Shown piece after piece: positions 1 through 11,930 of a stretch of DNA of 53,561 nucleotides. A program made the position numbers and the translations under genes. The number at the start of each line of letters is the position of its first letter. Position 1 is the stretch's first letter. The stretch lies in NCBI GenBank assembly GCA_009694745.1, contig SHUF01000014.1:1-53561 (forward strand), in the 5' to 3' direction. The notes under the pieces are model-generated. The model did no database searches. It was not told the origin of the DNA and was given only the letters and a program-made list of their open reading frames with translations. Source of the stretch: Acidobacteriota bacterium. Lineage in GTDB: Bacteria > Acidobacteriota > Vicinamibacteria > Vicinamibacterales > SCN-69-37.

Positions 1-1006
1 TGGCGTACTTGGGCGCCGTGCCGTGCGTGGCTTCAAACACGGCGTGCCCGGTCATGTAGTTGATGTTGCCGCCCGGCGCGATGCCGATGCCGCCCACCTG
101 AGCCGCGAGCGCATCCGAAATGTAATCGCCGTTCAGGTTGAGCGTCGCGATCACGTCGTACTCGGCCGGCCGCGTCAGAATCTGCTGCAGGAACGCATCC
201 GCAATCACATCCTTGACGATCAGGCCGTCGGGGAGCTTGCACCACGGCCCGCCGTCAATCTCGACGCCGCCGAATTCGCGCTTCGCGAGGTCGTAGCCCC
301 AGTCGCGAAAAGCCCCTTCGGTGAACTTCATGATGTTGCCCTTGTGCACCAGCGTGAGGCTCTTTCGCTTCTCGGCAATCGCGTACTTGAGCGCGGCGCG
401 GATGAGCCGCTCGCTGCCTTCACGCGACACGGGCTTGATGCCGTACGCCGAACTCTCGGGAAACCTGACTTTCTTCGCGAGCTTAGGGAAACCGTCCGCA
501 AGCATCGTGCCGAACTTCTTCGCGTCGTCGCTCCCCTGTTCAAACTCGATGCCGGCGTAGATGTCTTCCGTGTTTTCGCGAAAAATCACCATATCCACCA
601 GGTCGGGACGTTTCACCGGCGTTTCCATGCCGCGGAAGTACCGCACCGGTCGCAGGCACACATACAAATCCAGTTCCTGGCGAAGCGCGACGTTCAGCGA
701 CCGGATGCCACCGCCCACAGGCGTCGTGAGCGGTCCCTTGATGCCCACAAGATATTGACGGAACGCCGCGAGCGTGGCTTCGGGCAACCAGTTGCCCGTT
801 TGTTGAAACGCTTTTTCGCCGGCCAGCACCTCCTGCCACGAGATGGCGCGTGAGCCGCCGTACGCTTTGGCAACAGCCGCGTCGAATACGCGCACGCTGG
901 CGCGCCAGATGTCAGGGCCGGTGCCGTCACCTTCAATAAAAGGAATGATGGGATTGTCGGGAACGTGCAGCGTGTCGTTCGTGCGGGTGATGGCGGCGGG
1001 ACTCAT
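1..1006 (-). CDS. icd: NADP-dependent isocitrate dehydrogenase, 3' end outside window
   Basis: Oxidative decarboxylation of isocitrate to 2-oxoglutarate in the TCA cycle, cytoplasmic. Translating the minus strand from the ATG at 1006 gives a start [20 protein letters not shown], followed by [12 protein letters not shown] (substrate/nucleotide site) and [13 protein letters not shown], which holds the Ser that AceK phosphorylates in E. coli Icd. [26 protein letters not shown] and [17 protein letters not shown] follow, and it runs off the window at [12 protein letters not shown]. About 335 codons are present; the family is about 415 residues, so roughly the last 80 are missing. A GGAAAGG ribosome site lies 6 nt before the ATG. 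Close similarity to the E. coli-type homodimeric enzyme by eye; certain at family level. Confidence 0.95.
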   Translation of the reverse strand, partial: MSPAAITRTNDTLHVPDNPIIPFIEGDGTGPDIWRASVRVFDAAVAKAYGGSRAISWQEVLAGEKAFQQTGNWLPEATLAAFRQYLVGIKGPLTTPVGGGIRSLNVALRQELDLYVCLRPVRYFRGMETPVKRPDLVDMVIFRENTEDIYAGIEFEQGSDDAKKFGTMLADGFPKLAKKVRFPESSAYGIKPVSREGSERLIRAALKYAIAEKRKSLTLVHKGNIMKFTEGAFRDWGYDLAKREFGGVEIDGGPWCKLPDGLIVKDVIADAFLQQILTRPAEYDVIATLNLNGDYISDALAAQVGGIGIAPGGNINYMTGHAVFEATHGTAPKYA

Positions 1007-1036
1007 ACGGACCTTTCCGAGGTGTTAGGTCACGTC

Positions 1037-1196
1037 CCTCCAACGTTGGAGGAAACGTCACGGGATCTTCACAGGATCTGTTGAAAACTTTGTGGAAAAG
1101 TCTCCCCTGATGTGTGAATCCCTCCGTGTTTGCTGCCGTCGCAGCGATTTGCACCACGGTGGTGCGCCGCTGGTGCGCAGACAACACAACATTATA
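1037..1196 (-). promoter_or_regulatory. icd upstream region with two palindromes and a distant -10
   Basis: The 288-base gap between icd and the next gene holds a perfect 16-bp palindrome, CCTCCAACGTTGGAGG (1037-1052), and GCACCACGGTGGTGC (1151-1165). A TATAAT on the minus strand lies at 1196-1191; no good -35 was found. If that -10 is used, icd has a leader of about 180 nt carrying both palindromes. They could be operator sites or leader hairpins. Function is inferred only from position and symmetry. Confidence 0.35.
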
Positions 1197-1209
1197 AATG
1201 ATCCGGTGA

Positions 1210-1275
1210 TCAAAACGACCTCTGAGGTAATTACCGATGAGTGGCCGACGGCAATTACCTCAGAGGTCGTTTTGA
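1210..1275. repeat. dispersed inverted repeat, family A copy 1
   Basis: Arms of 27 nt (1210-1236 and 1249-1275) pair at 26 of 27 positions around a 12-nt loop. The left arm contains CAAAACGACCTCTGAGG and the right arm CCTCAGAGGTCGTTTTG. The left arm is identical over all 27 nt to the copy at 24450. It starts 19 nt past the stop codon of the minus-strand gene ending at 1295; a partial extra copy of the outer arm (tcagaggccgtttt) sits at 1279-1292. An A-tract/T-tract at the stem base would suit a bidirectional terminator, but the length and identity to a distant copy suggest a REP- or MITE-like element. Confidence 0.85.
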
Positions 1276-1294
1276 CTATCAGAGGCCGTTTTAG

Positions 1295-1819
1295 TTAGCG
1301 CAGTGTGAGGCGGGTGGTCGAAGACGAGGCCACGTGTACGAGTTCGACGGACGTGGCTGTGATTTCGCGGACCTCGAAACCGCCGACAGTGACTCCTGTG
1401 GTGAGGATCTCGACGGTGTCGCCCAGTGCCAGCACCGCAGAGAGTGTCGATGCTTCACCTTTTCCGGTCAGCAGAGCGACCAGTGTGGGCCAGGCGATGG
1501 CCGGCGCCGCCTCGATCACGGCCGCAGGCTCGGGAGTGGCCTCAGCGTCTGGTGTTGAAGGCGTGGTGCGCGTCCGATTCCCAAAACCAAATGGATTGCG
1601 ACTCGCCACTGGCTCTGCCGGAACCGGCGTCAATCTCGCCTTGAGCCGCTCGGTTTGCTGCACCACTTCTTCAATAAGGGGCTTCATCGCGTCAATCGCC
1701 GCCATCTCGGCAGGCGACACCGGCGTGGGCGCCGGCGTGGGCGCGGCCGGCGCGTTGATATACGACGTCAGCAAGACGGCGCCACCAAGCAGGAACGCGG
1801 AGGTGAGGCGATGCATCAC
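1295..1819 (-). CDS. exported small protein with PilP/GspC-like C-terminal domain
   Basis: 174 residues. An N-terminal signal peptide (about residues 1-26, LLGGAVLLTSYINAPAA) is followed by a Pro/Ala-rich spacer with SRNPFGFGN at about 73-81 and a compact C-terminal domain, about residues 118-174, with GDTVEILTTGVTVGGFEVRE and ATSVELVHV. That pattern of a turn, strand and VxLVxxxxxxxLxLR end resembles the small beta domain of PilP (type IV pilus lipoprotein) and the HR domain of GspC. No other pilus or secretion genes adjoin it. Start: GTG at 1819 (ATG at 1816 is next); a TAAGAT hexamer lies 7 nt upstream and there is no Shine-Dalgarno, which favours GTG as a leaderless start. Family assignment is tentative. 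Confidence 0.6.
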   Translation of the reverse strand: MMHRLTSAFLLGGAVLLTSYINAPAAPTPAPTPVSPAEMAAIDAMKPLIEEVVQQTERLKARLTPVPAEPVASRNPFGFGNRTRTTPSTPDAEATPEPAAVIEAAPAIAWPTLVALLTGKGEASTLSAVLALGDTVEILTTGVTVGGFEVREITATSVELVHVASSSTTRLTLR

Positions 1820-1826
1820 GCAATTG

Positions 1827-1877
1827 ATCTTAACACCGGAATCGTAACACCGGACTGAAAAAGACGTGTGCTAAGAT
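1827..1877. promoter_or_regulatory. divergent -10 elements for two likely leaderless genes
   Basis: Minus strand: TAAGAT at 1832-1827, then 7 nt, then the GTG at 1819. Plus strand: TAAGAT at 1872-1877, then 5 nt, then the GTG at 1883. Neither start has a ribosome-binding site. With transcription starting 6-8 nt past the -10, both mRNAs would begin at or next to the start codon. No convincing -35 boxes are visible. Inferred from spacing only. Confidence 0.45.
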
Positions 1878-1882
1878 TCCTC

Positions 1883-5141
<3,259 letters not shown>

Positions 5142-5149
<8 letters not shown>

Positions 5150-6125
5150 CGACGAAAAAGACGCGATAGACGCGCTGGAAATTGCCGTCCAGGTGCTCGA
5201 CACCGAGGCCCGCGCCATTCTGGGTCTCATCCCCCAGCTCAGCGACACGTTTCCACGCGCAGTAACGCTCCTCCACTCCTGCACCGGCCGGGTCATCGTG
5301 ACCGGAATGGGCAAGTCGGGCATCATTTCGCACAAGATCGCGGCCACGCTCTCAAGCACCGGCACATCGGCGTTTTTCCTGCATCCGGCAGAAGCCATTC
5401 ATGGCGATCTGGGCGCGGTGCGGGCTGAAGACGTGGTGGTGGCGCTGTCGCACAGCGGCGAAACCGAAGAGCTCATCCGGCTGGTGGAGGCCATCCGACG
5501 CATCGGCGCGCGGCTGGTTGCCCTGACCGGCAACCTCGAGTCCACGCTGGGACAAGCCGCCGACATCGCGCTCAGTTGCCACGTGGCGGCCGAAGCGTGC
5601 CCCATGAATCTGGCGCCCACGGCCAGCACCACTGCCGCGCTGGCGCTGGGCGATGCGCTCGCGCTGGCGCTGTCGCAGCGCAAGGGCTTTCGCGCCGAGG
5701 AATTTGCCGACCTGCACCCGGGCGGAAAACTCGGCAAGAAACTGATGTGCGTCGAGGCGTTGATGCACGGGCCCGACGCGGTGCCGCTGGTATCGGCCGA
5801 CGCCCCCATGCCGCTGGTCATCCATGAAATGAGCAGCAAGCGCCTGGGGATGACCTGCGTGGTCGATTCCGAGCGCCACCTGCTTGGGATCGTCACAGAC
5901 GGAGACCTTCGCCGGCACATGACGCCCGGGTCGGCTCTGCTCGACCAACAGGCCCAGGACGTGATGACCCGGCAGCCCGTCACCATCACAAGGGGTATAC
6001 TTGCTGTGGAAGCCATCAGGCTAATGGAACAGCGAAAGATTACGGCGCTTGTGGTCGTGGACAATTCGCTTCGCGTTGAGGGTGTTGTGCATCTGCACGA
6101 TCTCTGGCGCACGCAGATGATGTGA
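5142..6125 (+). CDS. kdsD: arabinose-5-phosphate isomerase
   Basis: Isomerises ribulose-5-phosphate to arabinose-5-phosphate, the first step to KDO. 327 residues: an N-terminal SIS sugar-isomerase domain (VIVTGMGKSGIISHKIAATL, HPAEAIHGDLG, LSHSGETEE) and two C-terminal CBS domains, about residues 205-320 (MHGPDAVPLVSADAPM and VMTRQPVTITRGI regions). Same architecture as KdsD/KpsF/GutQ. Overlaps the end of kdsA by 8 nt and kdsC at its own stop, so the genes are translationally coupled. Assignment to KDO synthesis rather than gut metabolism rests on the operon. Confidence 0.95.
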
Positions 6126-6661
6126 TGCCACTGACCGATGACGATCTCAACGCCCGATCGAAACAACTGCGCCTCCTGTTGTTCGATGTGGACGGTGTGT
6201 TGACCGACGGCACGATTGGTGTGACCGGCGCCGGCCACGAACACAAGTCATTCTCCATCCGGGATGGCGCGGCCATCGTGTGGGCGCAGCGGGCCGGGCT
6301 CAGGATTGGGCTGCTCAGCGGCCGTGGTTCGGACGCCACCACACAGCGCGCAGAGGAACTGAAGATCCCGATCGTCATCCAGGGCGAAACCGACAAGCGC
6401 TCGGCATTCCTGAAACTGGCCGCGACGGAAGGGCTGCAGGCCGAACAGATCGCGTACATGGGCGACGACCTCGTAGACCTGCCCGTCCTGAAGCTGGCGG
6501 GTCTGTCGGCGGCGCCCCAGGATGCGTGCGAGGAAGTGCGCGAACGCGTGCACGTGGTGACGCGGGCCCCGGGTGGCCGTGGCGCGGCGCGCGAGTTCAT
6601 TGAGTTGATTCTGCGCGGCCAGGACCGCTGGGACGCCCTCGTGCGCTCCCACCTGGCGTGA
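6125..6661 (+). CDS. kdsC: KDO-8-phosphate phosphatase
   Basis: HAD-superfamily phosphatase that removes phosphate from KDO-8-P. 178 residues, typical for KdsC. HAD motif I is LLLFDVDGVLTDG, motif II is GLLSGRGS, the Lys is in TDKRSAF, and motif IV is YMGDDLVDLPVL. ATG at 6125 shares the A of the kdsD stop (TGATG); a GTG at 6122 is also in frame. Completes the KDO set with kdsA, B and D. Confidence 0.95.
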   Translation: MPLTDDDLNARSKQLRLLLFDVDGVLTDGTIGVTGAGHEHKSFSIRDGAAIVWAQRAGLRIGLLSGRGSDATTQRAEELKIPIVIQGETDKRSAFLKLAATEGLQAEQIAYMGDDLVDLPVLKLAGLSAAPQDACEEVRERVHVVTRAPGGRGAAREFIELILRGQDRWDALVRSHLA

Positions 6662-7905
6662 GCACCGCCATGGACAGCGGACTCGTGCTCATCCTCGTCA
6701 TTACTGCGCTGCTGGTCGGTCTGGCGGTGGGCAAGGCGTGGGAGCGCTATAAACTTCAGGAAGGCCAGTGGGTGGATCGGCGCCGCGTCCGCCAGTCGGC
6801 GCACTTCATCGTCGGACTCAACTACCTGGTGGCCGGGCGCGTGGACCTGGCGATTGAGGAACTGGAAGAAGCCTCGAAGCTGGACCCGGGCGCCTTGGAG
6901 TTGCGGCTGATGCTCGGCAACCTCTACCGGGAACACGGGCAGGTGGGCCGTGCGATTCAGGAACACCAGAGCCTGTTGCAGCGGCCGCGACTGAGCCAGA
7001 TGGAGCATGCCAACGTGCTGCTCTGCCTCGGGCTCGACTATCGACGCGGCGGATTTGTGGACCGCGCCACTGAGGCGTTTACCGAGGTGCTGAAACTGGC
7101 GCCCGACAACGAATCGGCGCTCAACAATCTCGAGAAGCTGCAGGAAGAACAGCACCAGTGGCAGAAGGCGTATCAAACACGCCAGCGACTGGCGGCGGTC
7201 GCAAATCCCGCCGTGCAGACGCGTTCCAAGACCATCCTCGCGTTGCTGGAACACGAGCTGGGCCTGCAGGCGCTGGCCAAAGGCGACATTCCAGAGGCGA
7301 TCCGGCGCTTCACCGCGGCGATTGACCTGCATAAGGCCGTGCTGCCGGCCTATCTGAGCCTGGGTGATGCGCGGCTGAAACAGGGCGACGCGGCTGCGGC
7401 CGCGACCATCTGGGAAGCGGCGGTCAACGTCTCGCCCGACCGCGCATACCTGCCGCTCGAACGCCTGGAGGCGCTGTATGTGAGCCAGGGGCGGGCCGAT
7501 CGGTTTATCGCGCTGTGTGAGCGGCTCACCGACGCGGCCCCGCGAGAGTGGCGTGCGCGCGCGGCACTTGCGCGCCACCTGGTGTCGCAGGGCCAACCGA
7601 CACAGGCGCTCGAGTCGCTATTTGGCGCCCTCGAACACAACCCCCACGCGCTGGCGATTCACCAGTCGATCTGGGCGCTGCTGTCGTCGCTGGACCTGCC
7701 CCGGCCGCTCGTGGCCCGCTACATCGAAATCACCCGTCAGTCTGTCTTTTACCTCGACCCCCACGTGTGCACGCGCTGCCGGTACCGCAGCACGGAACTG
7801 CTGTGGCAATGCCCCCAGTGTCACGAGTGGGACGCGTTTGTCGAAGAACGCATCACGCCGGCAAGCGACGTCGAGTCAGAAATACCCTCAAGTCCGATCG
7901 TGTAA
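6658..7905 (+). CDS. lapB: LapB/YciM-like TPR protein with C-terminal rubredoxin-type zinc domain
   Basis: 415 residues. One N-terminal membrane helix (VLILVITALLVGLAVGKAW), then a string of TPR repeats from about residue 45 to 350, then a four-Cys metal knuckle CTRCRYRS...CPQCHEWD at about 372-392. This is the architecture of E. coli LapB, an inner-membrane adaptor that controls LpxC turnover and so LPS synthesis. Sitting directly after the KDO genes fits that role. GTG at 6658 overlaps kdsC by 4 nt (GTGA); ATG at 6670 is an alternative that leaves the membrane helix intact. Confidence 0.9.
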   Translation: MSTAMDSGLVLILVITALLVGLAVGKAWERYKLQEGQWVDRRRVRQSAHFIVGLNYLVAGRVDLAIEELEEASKLDPGALELRLMLGNLYREHGQVGRAIQEHQSLLQRPRLSQMEHANVLLCLGLDYRRGGFVDRATEAFTEVLKLAPDNESALNNLEKLQEEQHQWQKAYQTRQRLAAVANPAVQTRSKTILALLEHELGLQALAKGDIPEAIRRFTAAIDLHKAVLPAYLSLGDARLKQGDAAAAATIWEAAVNVSPDRAYLPLERLEALYVSQGRADRFIALCERLTDAAPREWRARAALARHLVSQGQPTQALESLFGALEHNPHALAIHQSIWALLSSLDLPRPLVARYIEITRQSVFYLDPHVCTRCRYRSTELLWQCPQCHEWDAFVEERITPASDVESEIPSSPIV

Positions 7906-7917
7906 GCCACAGCTGCC

Positions 7918-8541
7918 ATGAAAACACCCACCCGCTCGAAGTCCACTCACGCCCGCCGCATTGCTCTGACCGGCGGCATTGCCACAGGAAAGTCGTTGTG
8001 CCTGGCGACGTTTGCCAGGCTCGGGGCGCCCATCATTGACGCCGACCAGCTGGCGCGCGACACCGTGGCGGTTGGCTCACCGGGGCTGGCCGCGGTCGTC
8101 CGCCGGTTCGGGCCGGCCGTGCTGCTGCGCAACGGCCAGCTCAACCGAGCCGCGCTCGGCGCGGTGATCTTCGCCGACCCCACGGCGCGCAAGGACATCG
8201 AGAAGATCATCCACCCCCACGTGTATGCCGCGCTTGCGCGGTGGTTCACGGCGCTCAAGGCGCCACTCGGGGTGGCCGACATTCCGCTGCTCTTCGAGAC
8301 CGGCCACCAGGCTGACTTCGATGAGGTCGTGGTCGCCGCCTGCCGCCCCGAGCAACAACTCGCCCGCCTGATGTCGCGCGGAGGCCTGAGCGAAGCCAAC
8401 GCCCGCGCCCGCATCGCCGCGCAGGGGCCGCTGGCCGGCAAAGTCGCGGCGGCGCACCACGTCATCGATACATCGGGAACGCTCGAGGAAACCGCCAGCA
8501 ATACAGAGGCGGTTTGGGCCAAGCTGCAATCTGGCACGTAG
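7918..8541 (+). CDS. coaE: dephospho-CoA kinase
   Basis: Last step of coenzyme A synthesis. 207 residues. Walker A is LTGGIATGKSLCL; IIDADQLARD and VADIPLLFETG are the expected acceptor-site and lid segments; RLMSRGGLSEANARARI follows. Starts 12 nt after lapB, so probably the last gene of the KDO operon. Its TAG stop lies inside the left arm of the palindrome at 8537-8600. Confidence 0.95.
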   Translation: MKTPTRSKSTHARRIALTGGIATGKSLCLATFARLGAPIIDADQLARDTVAVGSPGLAAVVRRFGPAVLLRNGQLNRAALGAVIFADPTARKDIEKIIHPHVYAALARWFTALKAPLGVADIPLLFETGHQADFDEVVVAACRPEQQLARLMSRGGLSEANARARIAAQGPLAGKVAAAHHVIDTSGTLEETASNTEAVWAKLQSGT

Positions 8542-8600
8542 CTCGGGCTGTTTCTCAAGCCCGAGTGTCGACTAGGCCTTGAAGAGCAGGCCGAGCTACG
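8537..8600. repeat. palindromic element spanning the stops of two convergent genes
   Basis: Outer arms CGTAGCTCGG (8537-8546) and CCGAGCTACG (8591-8600) pair perfectly; over 27 nt the arms agree at 20 positions. Inside is a second hairpin, CTCGGGCT (8542-8549) with AGCCCGAG (8558-8565). Both flanking genes end in it: coaE takes its TAG at 8539-8541 and folD its TAG at 8598-8596, each followed by the same CTCGG. It probably serves as a bidirectional terminator and looks like an inserted REP-type palindrome. Confidence 0.75.
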
Positions 8601-9516
8601 CACGGCCGCGGGCTTCTGCGGCAGCCAGCGTGTTTTTCAGCAGCATGGCGATCGTGAGCGGGCCGACGCCGCCCGGCACCGGGGTCATGGCCGACGCAAT
8701 GTCGGCGACTGCGGGGTGCACGTCGCCCACTACCATCGAGCCCCGCTGGTCGAAGCCGGCGAGCCTGGGGTGATTGGCGCCGAAGAGCGCGACGGCCTGG
8801 TCGCGTGAATCCACGCGATTGATCCCCACATCAATCACCACCGCGCCAGGCTTGACGAACGCCGGCGTGACAAAACCCGGGCGGCCGATGGCCGCCACCA
8901 GAATGTCGGCGCGCGCGCAGGTGGCCGCCAAATCCGGAGTCTTTGAATGACAGATGGTGACCGTCGCGTCGCGCTGCAGCAGGAGCAGCGCCATCGGCTT
9001 GCCCACAATCTCCGACCGGCCGATCACCACCGCGTGTTTCCCAGCGATGGTCTGCCCTTCGCGATCGAGCAATTCGATCACACCCGACGGCGTGCATGGT
9101 TTGAGTGCCGCGCGACCCTGCACGAGCAGGCCCACATTGTGCGGATGAAACCCGTCCACATCCTTGGCCGGGTCGATGGCGTCGAACACCTGCTCGGTGC
9201 CGTGTTTGCCGATGGTCTTTGGCAGTGGCGCCTGCACCAGGATGCCGTCGCACGCCTCGTCGGCGTTGAGCCGCCGGACGGTCGCCAGCACGTCTTCCAC
9301 TGGCGCGGTGGCGGGCAACCGATGCACCTCCACCAGAAGACCGGCGTCGGTGCCAGCGCGTTCCTTGTTGCGGACGTAAATCTGCGACGCGGGCTCGTCG
9401 CCGACGAGCAGGATGTGCAACGCCGGGCGGCGACCGCGCGCCGCCAGAAAATCAGTCACGCGCGGCGCGAGTTCCGCCCGGATCGCCCCGGCGACGCGCG
9501 TACCGTCGAGCCACAC
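8596..9516 (-). CDS. folD: methylenetetrahydrofolate dehydrogenase/cyclohydrolase
   Basis: Bifunctional one-carbon enzyme (5,10-methylene- to 10-formyl-THF, NADP-linked). 306 residues, normal size. YVRNKERAG carries the catalytic Lys; GILVQAPLP (usually VQLPLP), DPAKDVDGFHP and PCTPSGVIELL are family signatures; VVIGRSEIVGKP is the dinucleotide-binding loop. Start is a GTG at 9516, 5 nt after the permease stop, so the two genes are cotranscribed. Confidence 0.96.
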   Translation of the reverse strand: MWLDGTRVAGAIRAELAPRVTDFLAARGRRPALHILLVGDEPASQIYVRNKERAGTDAGLLVEVHRLPATAPVEDVLATVRRLNADEACDGILVQAPLPKTIGKHGTEQVFDAIDPAKDVDGFHPHNVGLLVQGRAALKPCTPSGVIELLDREGQTIAGKHAVVIGRSEIVGKPMALLLLQRDATVTICHSKTPDLAATCARADILVAAIGRPGFVTPAFVKPGAVVIDVGINRVDSRDQAVALFGANHPRLAGFDQRGSMVVGDVHPAVADIASAMTPVPGGVGPLTIAMLLKNTLAAAEARGRA

Positions 9517-9521
9517 CGCCG

Positions 9522-11213
9522 CTATTTCTCGCCCGAGGCCTTCGACAACACGCGACCGATGATGAACACCGCGATCGACACACCCAGGACCTGGAGGCCG
9601 AAGATGTCGGCCTGTTCGGCGGTCACGCCGATCTCATGCCACTTGGCGGTCGTGTCGTTGGTGATGCCCCACTCGGTGAAGAACCCGAGGATGGTCATGG
9701 CGAAGCCGTTAAAGATCGCCAGGGCGCCAAACGCTGTGGTGAAGTTTGCCAGCGCCTGCATGCCCGTGCGCTTCGCCCGCTCGGCCGCATTGGCGAGCGT
9801 GCTGTGGGTGCGGCCGTACACCCAGTAGATGATCAGGCCGAGGTCCAGCCACACGAGGAACCGCACCCAGGTGATCACGGGCAGGCTCAACATCAGGTAG
9901 AAACACGACACGATGCCCAACACCGGCAACACGTTGCCACCGGGGACGCGGAACGGCCGCTTGGCCTCGGGCCGCGTCCGGCGCAGGATCAGGACGGCCG
10001 CGCACACGACGACAAAGGCAAACAACGTGCCGATGCTCGTCATCTCGCCGACGGTCTGAATCTGCGTGAACCCGGCGACCACTGCGACCACCACACCCGT
10101 GATGATGGTGGTGATGTACGGCGTGCCGTATTTCGGATGCACCACGCTGACGCCCGGAGGCAGCAGACGGTCGCGGCTCATCGCGAAGAAGATACGCGGC
10201 TGGCTCAGGAGCATGACGAGCAGCACGGACGTGATGCCGGCAACCGCGCCGGCCGACACCAGATACGCCGCCCAGTCCTGGCCAATGAGGCTCAGCGCAA
10301 ACGCGACGGGCGCGTTCAGGAACGCGGCGTCGGTCTTGCTGTTGACCACCGGCACGATGCCGGTCAACACGGCCGCCACGGCCAGGTACAACACGGTGCA
10401 GACGACGAGCGACGACAGGATGCCGATCGGAAGATCGCGCTGTGGGTTCTTGGCTTCTTCAGCCGTCGTCGAAACGGCGTCAAAACCGATGTACGCGAAA
10501 AACACGACCGCCGCGGCCGCCATGGTGCCCTGCCAGCCGTAGGCGAAAAACGGCTCCCAGTTTTCCGGTTTGACGTAGGTGGCGCCGACAGCGATGAAGA
10601 ACACAATCGCCACGAGCTTGATGCTCACCATGATGGCGTTGGCGCGGGCCGTGGCCTGCACACCGACAACCAGCAGCGCGGTGATGGCCAGCACGATTAG
10701 CACGGCCGGCAGGTTGATGAGTGCGCCAATCGAGACGCCACTTGCGTCAAGTGTGCCCGGAGCCGCGCTCATCCAGACCGGCAGGCGAATGCCGGCGCCC
10801 GACAGGAGCTTCTGCATGTAGCCGCTCCAGCCGATCGCGACGGTCATAGAGCCGACCGCATATTCGAGGATGAGGTCCCAGCCAATCATCCAGGCCACAA
10901 GCTCGCCCAATGTGGCGTACGCGTATGTGTATGCGCTGCCGGCAATAGGAATCATTGACGCGAACTCGGCGTAACACAGTGCGGCGAAGCCGCAGGCCAG
11001 GCCGGCGGCCAGATACGAGACCATGATGGAAGGTCCCGCCTGATTGGCCGCTGCCGTCCCGGTGAGGACGAAGATGCCGGTGCCGATGATGGCGCCGATA
11101 CCCAGCAATGTCAGGTCCCACGCGCCCAGGCTGCGCTTGAGCGCCTTTGACCCATGCTCGACGTCTCCGACAAGTTGTTCAATCGACTTGGTTCTGAGGA
11201 GGTTTGAATCCAT
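9522..11213 (-). CDS. APC-superfamily amino acid permease
   Basis: 563 residues with about 12-14 hydrophobic segments; inner membrane. The N-terminus has the APC hallmark LLGIGAIIGTGIFVLTG in the first helix, and the middle has FFAYIGFDAVSTTAEEAKNP, a signature of the cationic amino acid transporter (CAT) group, followed by RDLPIGILSSL. Substrate is probably a cationic or neutral amino acid; the sequence does not settle which. Promoter at 11276-11249. Followed closely by folD. Confidence 0.9.
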   Translation of the reverse strand: MDSNLLRTKSIEQLVGDVEHGSKALKRSLGAWDLTLLGIGAIIGTGIFVLTGTAAANQAGPSIMVSYLAAGLACGFAALCYAEFASMIPIAGSAYTYAYATLGELVAWMIGWDLILEYAVGSMTVAIGWSGYMQKLLSGAGIRLPVWMSAAPGTLDASGVSIGALINLPAVLIVLAITALLVVGVQATARANAIMVSIKLVAIVFFIAVGATYVKPENWEPFFAYGWQGTMAAAAVVFFAYIGFDAVSTTAEEAKNPQRDLPIGILSSLVVCTVLYLAVAAVLTGIVPVVNSKTDAAFLNAPVAFALSLIGQDWAAYLVSAGAVAGITSVLLVMLLSQPRIFFAMSRDRLLPPGVSVVHPKYGTPYITTIITGVVVAVVAGFTQIQTVGEMTSIGTLFAFVVVCAAVLILRRTRPEAKRPFRVPGGNVLPVLGIVSCFYLMLSLPVITWVRFLVWLDLGLIIYWVYGRTHSTLANAAERAKRTGMQALANFTTAFGALAIFNGFAMTILGFFTEWGITNDTTAKWHEIGVTAEQADIFGLQVLGVSIAVFIIGRVLSKASGEK

Positions 11214-11248
11214 AGTGTGAGGTCCGCTAACAGGCTCGTGGCCCGGCC

Positions 11249-11276
11249 ATTATAGGCGACCCGGCCCAATGTGCAA
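11249..11276 (-). promoter_or_regulatory. sigma70-type promoter of the permease-folD unit
   Basis: On the minus strand TTGCAC (11276-11271), a 16-nt spacer and a perfect TATAAT (11254-11249), about 35 nt before the ATG at 11213. It lies inside the last codons of thiE; the thiE stop TAA is part of the -10. Confidence 0.6.
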
Positions 11277-11930
11277 CCACGAGCGCGCCCGTGATTCGAG
11301 CCCGGCGGCATCAGCTGGGAGCAAGTCGGAGATCACGGCCACCGCATCCGCCCCTGCGGCCCACACGGCCGGCGCCCGCGCACGGGTGATCCCGCCGATG
11401 GCCACGAGTGGGAGGCCGGCCGCGTGCGCGGCCATGGCGGCGCGCTCGACCTGCGCCAGTCCCACGGGGCTGTATCCGGTGTCCTTCGACCCGGTCCCGA
11501 ACACCGGGCCGATCGCCAGATACGCGATCGGCTCGCCCACCGCCGCCGCCACCTGGGCATCGTCATGCGTGGAAAGGCCAACCAGACGGCCGCGGACAAC
11601 CCGGCGGACGTCGCCGACGGCCAGGTCGTCCTGCCCCACGTGAACGCCGTCGGCGCCGCAGAGTACGGCGACATCGGCGCGGTCGTTGATGAAGAGGGTG
11701 GCACCGGCCTCACGGCACAGGGCCGCGATCTCGCCGGCCACGTCAAGGAACGGACCGAACCGCGCAGACTTGGCTCGCAGCTGAATCAGGCGAATGCCGG
11801 CGCTGAGCCATGCGCGGCACACATCGGCCGGCGCCCACCCGCGAGCTGTGACCGCGTCACAGTCGAGGATGGCGTAGAGGGGTGACAGCGTCCAATGAGG
11901 CCATGAGGCAGTGCCCCGCTGCTTCGTCAC
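11250..11930 (-). CDS. thiE: thiamine phosphate synthase
   Basis: Joins the HMP-pyrophosphate and thiazole-phosphate moieties of thiamine. 226 residues from a GTG at 11930 whose GTGA overlaps the accC stop. Signatures of the TIM barrel: [53 protein letters not shown] (phosphate and substrate loop) and [27 protein letters not shown]. The reading frame stays open upstream through accC, but nothing thiE-like lies there. No other thi genes are nearby. Confidence 0.93.
   Translation of the reverse strand: MTKQRGTASWPHWTLSPLYAILDCDAVTARGWAPADVCRAWLSAGIRLIQLRAKSARFGPFLDVAGEIAALCREAGATLFINDRADVAVLCGADGVHVGQDDLAVGDVRRVVRGRLVGLSTHDDAQVAAAVGEPIAYLAIGPVFGTGSKDTGYSPVGLAQVERAAMAAHAAGLPLVAIGGITRARAPAVWAAGADAVAVISDLLPADAAGLESRARSWLHIGPGRL

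Noticed and set aside
6040-7596. Minus-strand open frame opposite kdsC and lapB
   Set aside because: Shadow of two well-supported genes.
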